Origin: an uncultured Collinsella sp.
GTDB taxonomy: Bacteria > Actinomycetota > Coriobacteriia > Coriobacteriales > Coriobacteriaceae
Assembly (NCBI GenBank): GCA_900544465.1
Contig: UQVT01000047.1
Span: 1 to 12,547 of the forward strand
DNA length: 12,547 nt
Reading direction: 5' to 3'
Positions 1 to 6,173 of the stretch are shown piece after piece (position 1 is the stretch's first letter; each line of letters opens with the position of its first letter). The position numbers and the translations under genes were made by a program. Under the pieces are notes generated by a model. The model made no database searches and was not told where the DNA came from. It saw only the letters and a list, made by a program, of their open reading frames with translations.

Positions 1-129
1 GCCATCGGCGCCGTCAAGAGCGAGCTGGGCGCGCGCTACGCCGTTGCCGTGTTCGCGTTTCAAGTGACGGTCGCCTGGATCGTGGCGTTTGTCGTGCATT
101 CGGCGGGCATATTGCTGGGGCTGGCTTAG
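1..129 (+). CDS. feoB: Ferrous iron transport protein B, C-terminal fragment
   Basis: Only the last 42 codons and a TAG stop are in the window; the gene starts upstream of base 1. The frame reads a short polar stretch (AIGAVKSELGARYA) followed by a hydrophobic helix (VAVFAFQVTVAWIVAFVVHS) and a short tail ending LLGLA. This matches the last membrane helix of FeoB, the GTP-driven inner-membrane Fe(II) importer, whose C-terminus typically has an AW(I/L)-x-A-F-x-V-[HY]-x-x-G pattern. The GTPase domain, which would settle the call, lies outside. Third positions are almost all G or C, as in the other flanking genes. Another polytopic transporter is possible but less likely. Confidence 0.72.
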   Translation, partial: AIGAVKSELGARYAVAVFAFQVTVAWIVAFVVHSAGILLGLA

Positions 130-171
130 TTATTTATTGACGGCGCAACCTTTGTGTATCGAATTGTTTTC

Positions 172-204
172 GGCCCTGCATCTGTTGCTGACGGATGCGG
201 GGCC
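172..204 (+). promoter_or_regulatory. Strong inverted repeat between feoB and the MFS gene
   Basis: An 11-bp stem (172-182 pairs with 194-204, one G-U pair if transcribed) encloses an 11-nt loop. It lies 42 nt after the feoB stop. No T-run follows the right arm, so it is a poor classical terminator. The right arm lies inside the spacer of the predicted MFS promoter and the -35 hexamer is in the loop. It could be a feoB transcript-end hairpin, an operator for a dimeric regulator, or both. Confidence 0.45.
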
Positions 205-217
205 GTTGCTATATAAT
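188..217 (+). promoter_or_regulatory. Predicted sigma70-type promoter of the MFS gene
   Basis: A perfect -10 hexamer TATAAT is at 212-217. A CTGACG hexamer (4 of 6 to the TTGACA consensus) is at 188-193, giving an 18-nt spacer. Transcription would start near 224, leaving a leader of about 27 nt before the ATG at 251. The overlapping inverted repeat (172-204) suggests regulation by a repressor or activator. Confidence 0.6.
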
Positions 218-250
218 CGCCTCCACTCAAAATGATTGGAGACGTTATAT

Positions 251-1447
251 ATGAGTCAGGCAAGGCAAGACGGCATCACGCTCAGGCAGTGGCTCCCGCT
301 CGTCGGGCTCACCTGCTGTGCGTTCGTGTTCAACACGTCGGAGTTTATGCCCATCGGCCTTTTGACTGATATCGCCGCGTCGTTCTCGCTCACCGAGGCC
401 CAGGCGGGCATCATGATCTCGGTCTATGCCTGGGGCGTCATGCTGCTGTCGTTGCCGCTCATGATGTTCGCTTCGCGTTTTGAGTTCAAGCGGATGCTGC
501 TGGGCGTGCTGGCCGTGTTCTCGCTCGGTCAGTTCCTGTCCGCTGTGGCGCCGACCTATCCCATCCTGGTCTGCGCGCGCCTGGTGGTCGCTTGCGCACA
601 TGCCGTGTTCTGGTCAGTCGCCTCGATTATGGCCTCGCGCCTGGTTGACACTCGCCACGGCGCGCTCGCCATCAGCATGATCGCTACGGGCTCGTCCATC
701 GCGCAGATCTTTGGCCTGCCGCTCGGTCGCGCCATTGGCTTGGCCGTGGGCTGGCGCATGACGTTTGCCGTGGTCGGAGCGCTGTCTGCTGTCGCGGTCG
801 TCTACCAGGCCACGGTGTTCCCCACCATGCCGGCGGGCGAGCGTTTTACGCTCAAGCAGCTGCCCGAGCTGCTCAAGAACCCGTTCCTCATCGCGCTCTA
901 TGTGGTCACGGTCTTTATGGCGACCGGCTATTACGCGGGCTATAGCTATATCGAGCCTTTCCTGGCTCAGGTCGCGCATGTCGACGCAAGCGCCATCACC
1001 ATGACGCTGACGGCGTTCGGCTGCTCTGGTCTGCTCGGAAGCTGGCTATTCGGCCGACTGTTCGATGGGCACCGCTTCCCGTTCCTCGCGATTACGCTCT
1101 CCGGCGTGCCGGTGGCTCTGCTGCTCATGGGTCCGGCCGCATCGTCGCTCGTGGCAGTGCTTGCCGTCTGCGCGCTGTGGGGCTGCTGCGCCACGGCCTT
1201 TAACGTGGCGTTCCAAGCCGAGCTCATCAAGCACACGCCGGCAGATTCGTCGGCCGTCGCCATGTCGATCTTCTCGGGCCTGTTCAATCTGGGCATTGGC
1301 ACGGGTACCGCGATCGGCGGAGCCGTGGTTTCGGGCCCCGGTATCGCCTGGATCGGCTACGCGGGCGGTGCGATCGCTGCCGTGGGCGTCATCCTTGCCA
1401 TCACGGTGATGTTCCCGGCTATCCGCCGCGCCAAGCCCGTCGCCTAA
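251..1447 (+). CDS. SotB-like MFS sugar/drug efflux transporter
   Basis: This 398-aa protein belongs to the major facilitator superfamily and is very likely a proton-coupled exporter in the cytoplasmic membrane. The N-terminal signature (NTSEFMPIGLL, then a YAWGVMLLSLP helix, a CAHAVFWSVAS segment and a PLGRAIG...GWRMTF block) is that of the SotB/YdeA sugar-efflux and arabinomycin-type DHA1 group. Its length equals that family's usual 390-400 aa, with about 12 hydrophobic segments. I chose ATG 251 because GGAG at 238-241 lies 9 nt upstream. A longer in-frame TTG start at 236 would overlap that ribosome site. The C-terminus ends ...FPAIRRAKPVA and is duplicated as a relic at the far side of the island (8878-8934). 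The exported substrate cannot be told from sequence. Confidence 0.85.
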   Translation: MSQARQDGITLRQWLPLVGLTCCAFVFNTSEFMPIGLLTDIAASFSLTEAQAGIMISVYAWGVMLLSLPLMMFASRFEFKRMLLGVLAVFSLGQFLSAVAPTYPILVCARLVVACAHAVFWSVASIMASRLVDTRHGALAISMIATGSSIAQIFGLPLGRAIGLAVGWRMTFAVVGALSAVAVVYQATVFPTMPAGERFTLKQLPELLKNPFLIALYVVTVFMATGYYAGYSYIEPFLAQVAHVDASAITMTLTAFGCSGLLGSWLFGRLFDGHRFPFLAITLSGVPVALLLMGPAASSLVAVLAVCALWGCCATAFNVAFQAELIKHTPADSSAVAMSIFSGLFNLGIGTGTAIGGAVVSGPGIAWIGYAGGAIAAVGVILAITVMFPAIRRAKPVA

Positions 1448-1530
1448 TCACGTTCCCTCATCAATTGCGGTGGAATACGGACTGCAGGGCCCAATAAACC
1501 TGGCAAACAGTCCGTATTTCACCGCAACTT
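1391..1530 (+). repeat. Left copy of island-flanking direct repeat
   Basis: This block comprises the last 19 codons of the MFS gene (1391-1447) plus its 3' palindrome, and recurs in the same orientation at 8878-9018. The coding part differs at 10 of 57 bases, mostly at third codon positions (three amino-acid changes). A one-base indel lies between the stop codon and the palindrome. Such divergence is too high for a fresh target-site duplication and points to ancient paralogous gene ends. Confidence 0.85.
1464..1529. repeat. Long palindromic repeat, copy 1
   Basis: Left arm 1464-1484 and right arm 1508-1529 are inverted repeats of about 20 bp (GCGGTG...ATACGGACTG against its complement) with one mismatch, around a loop of about 23 nt containing GGGCCC. 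It begins 16 nt after the MFS stop. The second copy is at 8951-9018. It resembles a REP-like dispersed extragenic palindrome. It could end transcription of the MFS gene, although it has no T-run. Confidence 0.8.
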
Positions 1531-1543
1531 AGAAAGGGGCTGG

Positions 1544-1578
1544 GGTAGCTAATTTGGGACGGGGCTATTTTAGCTACC
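1544..1578. repeat. Second hairpin, GGTAGCTAA/TTAGCTACC
   Basis: A perfect 9-bp inverted repeat (1544-1552 with 1570-1578) encloses a 17-nt loop containing TTTGGGACGGGG. It lies between the palindrome at 1464-1529 and the operon terminator. It is not explained by any gene and has no second copy in this window. It may be another dispersed extragenic palindrome or mark the left edge of the island. Confidence 0.5.
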
Positions 1579-1601
1579 TCGCTGAGCATACGTAAAAGAG
1601 G

Positions 1602-1651
1602 CCGAGGCCGCTCCGGTGTGTGCTGGAGCGGCCTCGGTTTTCGTTTTTCTG
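1602..1651. terminator. Bidirectional Rho-independent terminator
   Basis: A perfect 13-bp GC-rich stem (1602-1614 with 1625-1637) has a 10-nt loop. On the + strand it is followed by TTTTCGTTTTT. On the - strand the stem is followed by CTCTTTTAC, and the side leading into it is A-rich. It sits 30 nt beyond the stop of the immunity gene, so it should end the leftward operon. It would also stop rightward read-through from the MFS gene that could make antisense RNA. Confidence 0.85.
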
Positions 1652-1667
1652 TCTGCGTATGATCGAC

Positions 1668-2036
1668 CTAGAGCTCGTCTTGAGGGACGACGGCTGTAAG
1701 TTTTTCGTTTTCAAATACCGCAGCAAGTCCGTGTTCGGGGTCAAAGCGATAGTTGCACATGAGTGCCGCTTTGCGAGCATTATCACTTCGAAGCACCACG
1801 ATGCTGGTCGGAATAACGTATCTAAAGATATTTGTAACGGGGCTCTCAATCTGATCGCCGTCTCTTTCGAGGCAATAATCTTCGATCGCTTCCTTGCTGC
1901 CCTCAACGGTATCCCAGCTTGCAAGCAGGGCGTCCTTTGCTTCCTTTTGAATGTCGAGGACGTCTTGGTCCGAGTCGCACTCGTAATAGACGGGGAGCGA
2001 GAAATCCCTGCTCCATAGATTCATGCCGTTAGTCAT
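1668..2036 (-). CDS. DUF6985-like protein, probable immunity partner of the upstream nuclease
   Basis: This is a 122-aa, acidic, soluble protein with no signal peptide or membrane segment. Its C-terminal segment (residues 98-104 FDPEHGL, then an AVFENEK...VVPQDEL stretch) resembles the [FW]-x-PEHG-[LM] and P/G-QD ending of DUF6985-type proteins. From memory, these occur singly or next to toxins. The central part contains an IPTSIVVLRSD beta-strand segment. It is the last gene of the operon, directly after the nuclease toxin, which is the usual place for an antitoxin or immunity gene. I chose the ATG at 2036, which overlaps the toxin end by 8 nt and has a weak GGCGG five nt upstream. Alternatives are a TTG at 2048 and an ATG at 2024. 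The immunity role is inferred from position and family resemblance. Confidence 0.6.
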   Translation of the reverse strand: MTNGMNLWSRDFSLPVYYECDSDQDVLDIQKEAKDALLASWDTVEGSKEAIEDYCLERDGDQIESPVTNIFRYVIPTSIVVLRSDNARKAALMCNYRFDPEHGLAAVFENEKLTAVVPQDEL

Positions 2037-2733
2037 CGAAGCCGCCAATCTGATTCAGTATGTTTTTGATTTCGCTTACGCCGCCGAGATGGCTGCACAC
2101 CTTGTGAACTTCGGTCGGAACAAGAGAGCACGTCTTCATGTCATTGTGCTCGTGCCAGGTGTACTCGTTTGCCACGCGCCAATTCTTGACATCCTGGTGC
2201 GTCCAATCATCTTTGCCATCGCGCTGCTCAAGGTTCCAAGCTTTTGCGCATTCAATGTCTGCCTTTTCATAGTTGCCGACTATGCGCTCGCCACTTTCGC
2301 CTATCAGCGACTGCCTATGTTGGCTCATGCCTTGTATGATTACCTTTGCTTCGGCGATGGGGCCGAAATCGGGAATAGCATCTTTGTAATTGATGCCCTC
2401 AAGACCTTTGTTTCGAAGAATCTCGCGGATCCTATTGGCTGTGGGAATAAACATCGATTCCCCTCGATCGCCCGACCATTTGCCATGGGGATTATCCATG
2501 CTCGGTGTGCGGTCCAGCCTCTCCTTATAGCTCGAAGGATAATCGCACGATTCCACCGAGGATTCAATCAATTTGTCAGGATTGATGGAGTCCGTGCGGT
2601 CGATATCGCTAACTTCTGCTTTGGTTTCCTTTGATTCGGGGCCAATGAGCTTATCGGGATTGAACCCAAGTTTATCGCCTGGTTTGGGTTCGTCGACTTT
2701 CATTTGTTTGAACTCCATCAGCTTAAACTTCAT
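2029..2733 (-). CDS. HNH/Endo VII-superfamily (WHH-type) nuclease toxin
   Basis: This 234-aa protein is a predicted metal-dependent DNase. The C-terminal domain (about 185-218) carries the finger signature W193-H194-E195-H196, LVP at 204-206, H210 and H215-L-G-G218. This is the W-H-[HE]...LVP..[VL]H....H.GG pattern of polymorphic-toxin HNH nucleases. A preceding GKWSGDRGESMFIP block (84-97) and an IPDF motif are also seen in these toxins. The N-terminal 60 residues are polar and contain NPDKLI twice (25-30 and 51-56). There is no signal peptide, LXG, PAAR or Rhs region. Start ATG 2733 shares one base with the stop of the ATPase gene (TAATG), with GAGGTG 5 nt upstream, so expression is coupled to the ATPase. 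The DNase call is strong; whether it is delivered outward or acts inside the cell is unknown. Confidence 0.78.
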   Translation of the reverse strand: MKFKLMEFKQMKVDEPKPGDKLGFNPDKLIGPESKETKAEVSDIDRTDSINPDKLIESSVESCDYPSSYKERLDRTPSMDNPHGKWSGDRGESMFIPTANRIREILRNKGLEGINYKDAIPDFGPIAEAKVIIQGMSQHRQSLIGESGERIVGNYEKADIECAKAWNLEQRDGKDDWTHQDVKNWRVANEYTWHEHNDMKTCSLVPTEVHKVCSHLGGVSEIKNILNQIGGFDD

Positions 2734-5700
2734 TAGCTCACCTCGCTATTCTCGTTCCAGTTGTGCCAATCAGAATATGCCTGGGTATCTTGCATTTGCA
2801 GGTACAGGATGTCTGTCATGATGCCCTGGATGATGACTCGCCTGGTGCGGTTGTCGATTTCGCGGTTGATGGAAGCCCCGAGCGCCGCTTCTGCCGCTCT
2901 TGTCAATTGCTCGGCTTCATTGCTGCTCTTGAGCTCACGTTCGACCGTTTTGACGACATCGGGGAACAGCGCGCTCATAATGGGCGCCAGCTTGGTCATG
3001 TACGGTTCGTTGGGCGGGTTTTGGGCGGTGCGCAGAATACTAACCTTTGTGGACGCGCCGATATGGAGGCGATCGAGCCGTTCGCGAATGCTATGCAGTT
3101 CCGCCTCGGTTCCAATGCTGATGCCGTATGCCAACATGCGCGCTACGGAAAGAGCGTCATCGTGTTGGTTGTATGTGGTGTCTTCGATGGGACGGTTGTA
3201 GGTAAAGCGCTCGCCTTCTTCTGCTTTGGCGATCTTGCAAAGCACCGGTTCGACCCAGTCATTCTGATAGATCGCCGCAACGCCCTTAGGCAAGCGTGCC
3301 AGCTCGACGATCTGTTGGTCGTTGAGGTTGGCAGCGCGACCGGCGAGCTCGCGGTCCGAAAGATCGGGCAGGCGATGGATAATCTTGGTATTCGTATTGC
3401 GAATGGCTGCCATATCGAGAAGGCCGGGCGCTTGGTCGGCGATGATGAAGCCTTCGCCGTATGTACGCATCTCGGCGATGGCATTTGAGATCATCTCGAC
3501 GCTCTTGCCTGTCAGGTCGCCGCTCTCCGAGCCTTGGCTGCTCGACGATCGCTTAAGCAGGTTGTGCGCCTCTTCAAGCACGGTCAGATGGCGAAGCGGC
3601 TGGTTCATGCCCTTTTTCTCGGCCAGGCGATGTTCTTGAAGTTTGAGTACAAGAAGACCCATGAGTAGGGATTTTGTTTCGGCGGAGCCAATGCGCGATA
3701 GATCGATGACTGTGTTGTCGTCAAAAAGCACGCTGGCATCGACTTCGTTCGACGAAAGCATCATGCCGTTGAGCCCGTTGGTGAGCGAGTTGAGACGCGT
3801 GAGCAGCGACCCCTTGTAGGCGCCCTTATTTTCGGCATCGTACTCGCTGGAGTCGAGAATATCGCGGACGTTGCGGGCAACATCTGCAAAGCAGGGAAAG
3901 AGATCGGCTCCATACGGGTTATCAGAAGCGGCAAGATCCCATCCGCAGTCTTCGTATGACCTGGCGACAGCGTCTTTAAGGACGGCGGGCATGGCGGCGT
4001 ACATGGGCCAGCAAACATTAAAGATCTCAACGAGTCGGTCGAGGTGCTCCAGCACATGGATGCCGGACGGGAAGCTAAAAGGATTGATGCGCAGGAGCGG
4101 CGTGAATTCTGGATTGGTTCCAAAGACGTTTACATCTTCGCGGCCCCCGTACACGTCCTTGTATTCGCCCTTGGCAGGTTCAATGACAAGAAAGTTGACC
4201 TGCTGCCCGAGCGCCTGATCGAGGATGCGGCAGACGGTATTGGTCTTTCCTGCGCCGGTGCTGCCCGTAACAAAGGTGTGCGAGGCGAGCGAGTCTTTTG
4301 CCAGGAACGTCCTAATGCGTTCCTCGCGATGCATATGGAAAACCTTCCCTATGCAAAGGCCTCGCTGCGGCTGCGTGCCATCGAACGTTGAGACATTGCG
4401 TCCAAAAGACGCACACTCGATAACGGGCAGCCCTGGGACGGATTTCTTGGGAAAGTTGAGCGAGTAGGCCAGCTCCTTGCCCGAAAGGGCAGTTGTTGCA
4501 TCGACCGTTGCTGGGTAAACCGAAAAACTTGGATGTTGATCGAGCAGGGCGGGGGAGAGGGCAAAAACAGGATGGCGCAAATCGTGAAGGTAGGAGCAGA
4601 TTGCCGCGGCGTCGGCGCTTTGCTCTCCAAGGTCTCCGCGCCAGAGGTTTACTGCAGCCTGAGACATATAGGACTCTTTGCCTTGGGTGAGGGCGAGGTA
4701 GGTGTGGGCAACGTTGTTCGCGACGTTGTGGTCTTCTGATAGCACGTAGGCGCAAAAGTCCCACATACCAAGCGCCGAGGCAAGGTCGTAGCGTTTCATC
4801 TGCAGCTCAAGGATTTCGAGCGCGTGCTGGATGGAGTAGTTCTTAAACGTCTGCGTGATGCCTTCGTCGGCGCCGATGGTAGCGGTGACCGTGCTTGAGC
4901 GCGCGAACGATCCACCAAAGTTGGCGCCAAGATTTACGGCCTGCGAAACGCCAGAAGTTACGGACGCTCCCTTAGAGACGGCCTTGCCAACGCCGCTGGT
5001 AACGGCTTTGCCGAGCGAGTTGGATATGGCTTTGCCGGTAGATGAGCTTGTGCCTGTTGCCGTGGACGTGGAGTGCGACGAACTCTCCGTGTGACTTGCG
5101 GATACGACTAAGTTAACGCCTCCGCTCGAGGATTCATTTCTGCCGTCGGTGACCGTATCCGTGATGCTTTCGGTCGATGTGGACGAGTCGGTTACGCTCT
5201 CGTTGCTCGATTCCGAGGTCGACTCGTTTGTCGAGTCCGTTTCGTTGTAGTTTTGAGCAACAGCCTGATTGCTCCCCACCTGCCTGCCGGCACTCACGCC
5301 TGCATTGATGCCAATCGTCGCGGACGATCCGATGGAGTCGTTTTGGTGGTAGGTATAGTTGGTCGTCCATGAGGCATAGGGCGTCAGCAGTGAGTGGAGC
5401 TCGGCGAGACGGAGCTTGCGCGATTCGATATCATGGATCGGGGTTGCGAGCAGCACGATAGTGTAGTCTTCGCTCGGCCTGCCAGGAACAATGCCGTCAA
5501 GAACTTTCTCAATGGTTTGCGTGACGAACTTCTCGTTCTTTTCGGCTGGAATATTCGAAACGGCGGCAACCGAAGACGAGCGGCGATTGTCTAGACACGG
5601 AATGGGGCCGCGGTTGGCGGGTCCGACTTCGGAACCGGGGAAGTTGCCCCTCAGGGCATCCGACATACGCCGGGAAAAATTATCGGCGTCGATGTTGTCA

Positions 5701-6164
5701 CGAGCATTGTCACTATTGACGACTGCAAGGAATACCTCGGTGCTTGCGCTGGTTCGAATAAAAACCAGCGCAATGTTGCATTCTTCGTCAGAAAGAACGT
5801 CGTACACATTTACAAGCTTTTCGAGACTGTCCTCGTTGGGGTCGACGATCCACTTCGTGATATTCATGAAGCGGATGTTGTTGTCGGCGTTAAAGCCCGT
5901 GGGGTATTCGATAGAGGGGCCAATCGGCGCGTATACATTTCGCAGCTGCGGCAGATAGGCGTTGTGAAGCTCAACGGCGGCAGTTGCCAAGAGCCGATTG
6001 GTGAGCTCGACAGCTTGCTCGTCTGCCGGATTCGGCTTTTCTGACAAGTATGCTGTTCGCTTTTTGTCGACCTCATCGAGTTGGGAACTGCTGAGTACCG
6101 AGACGGTTGCGACCGCGTTGCCGGCTTTATCGGCAGCGCGCATAATCGCGTTTTTAATGCCCAT
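2733..6164 (-). CDS. HerA/VirB4-like P-loop ATPase with Ser/Gly/Thr-rich insert
   Basis: This 1143-aa protein is a likely hexameric pump of the HerA-FtsK class. Walker A is GSTGAGKT (634-641). Walker B is LTVLEEAH (860-867). A sensor-like IIADQAPGLLD follows (907-917), then NTKIIHRLPD (925-934) with R931 a candidate arginine finger. This layout fits helicase HerA central-domain (DUF87) proteins. The N-terminal 600 residues are family-specific. They include an alpha/beta region (about 95-260), a low-complexity Ser/Thr/Asn/Gly stretch (about 276-400) with three GKA[IV] repeats (377, 385, 393), and a helical region with a LGMWDFCAYVL core (465-475). There are no convincing membrane helices. Start ATG 6164 lies 9 nt after the GTPase stop. 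It may move DNA or protein, but the substrate is unknown. A VirB4 of a conjugation system is unlikely because no other T4SS gene is present. Confidence 0.78.
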   Translation of the reverse strand: MGIKNAIMRAADKAGNAVATVSVLSSSQLDEVDKKRTAYLSEKPNPADEQAVELTNRLLATAAVELHNAYLPQLRNVYAPIGPSIEYPTGFNADNNIRFMNITKWIVDPNEDSLEKLVNVYDVLSDEECNIALVFIRTSASTEVFLAVVNSDNARDNIDADNFSRRMSDALRGNFPGSEVGPANRGPIPCLDNRRSSSVAAVSNIPAEKNEKFVTQTIEKVLDGIVPGRPSEDYTIVLLATPIHDIESRKLRLAELHSLLTPYASWTTNYTYHQNDSIGSSATIGINAGVSAGRQVGSNQAVAQNYNETDSTNESTSESSNESVTDSSTSTESITDTVTDGRNESSSGGVNLVVSASHTESSSHSTSTATGTSSSTGKAISNSLGKAVTSGVGKAVSKGASVTSGVSQAVNLGANFGGSFARSSTVTATIGADEGITQTFKNYSIQHALEILELQMKRYDLASALGMWDFCAYVLSEDHNVANNVAHTYLALTQGKESYMSQAAVNLWRGDLGEQSADAAAICSYLHDLRHPVFALSPALLDQHPSFSVYPATVDATTALSGKELAYSLNFPKKSVPGLPVIECASFGRNVSTFDGTQPQRGLCIGKVFHMHREERIRTFLAKDSLASHTFVTGSTGAGKTNTVCRILDQALGQQVNFLVIEPAKGEYKDVYGGREDVNVFGTNPEFTPLLRINPFSFPSGIHVLEHLDRLVEIFNVCWPMYAAMPAVLKDAVARSYEDCGWDLAASDNPYGADLFPCFADVARNVRDILDSSEYDAENKGAYKGSLLTRLNSLTNGLNGMMLSSNEVDASVLFDDNTVIDLSRIGSAETKSLLMGLLVLKLQEHRLAEKKGMNQPLRHLTVLEEAHNLLKRSSSSQGSESGDLTGKSVEMISNAIAEMRTYGEGFIIADQAPGLLDMAAIRNTNTKIIHRLPDLSDRELAGRAANLNDQQIVELARLPKGVAAIYQNDWVEPVLCKIAKAEEGERFTYNRPIEDTTYNQHDDALSVARMLAYGISIGTEAELHSIRERLDRLHIGASTKVSILRTAQNPPNEPYMTKLAPIMSALFPDVVKTVERELKSSNEAEQLTRAAEAALGASINREIDNRTRRVIIQGIMTDILYLQMQDTQAYSDWHNWNENSEVS

Positions 6165-6173
6165 GCGATCAGC

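Noticed and set aside
236..250. TTG start for the MFS gene five codons upstream
   Set aside because: GGAG at 238-241 is well placed for ATG 251 and would itself be coding with the TTG start.
2023..2634. 203-codon + strand frame across the nuclease gene
   Set aside because: The - strand frame carries the WHH nuclease signature and a good ribosome site; the + frame has neither.
2763..3488. 241-codon + strand frame across the ATPase C-terminus
   Set aside because: It lies entirely inside the ATPase frame, which is supported by Walker and sensor motifs.
4900..5250. CRISPR-like or tandem DNA repeat array in the Ser-rich region
   Set aside because: Repetition is at the amino-acid level only. There are no regular direct repeats with unique spacers, and the frame is uninterrupted coding sequence.
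2733..6164. ATPase as VirB4/TraC of a conjugative element or EssC of a type VII system
   Set aside because: No relaxase, coupling protein, pilus, WXG100 or membrane-channel genes are nearby, and the protein has a single P-loop domain without the FtsK/SpoIIIE triplication of EssC.
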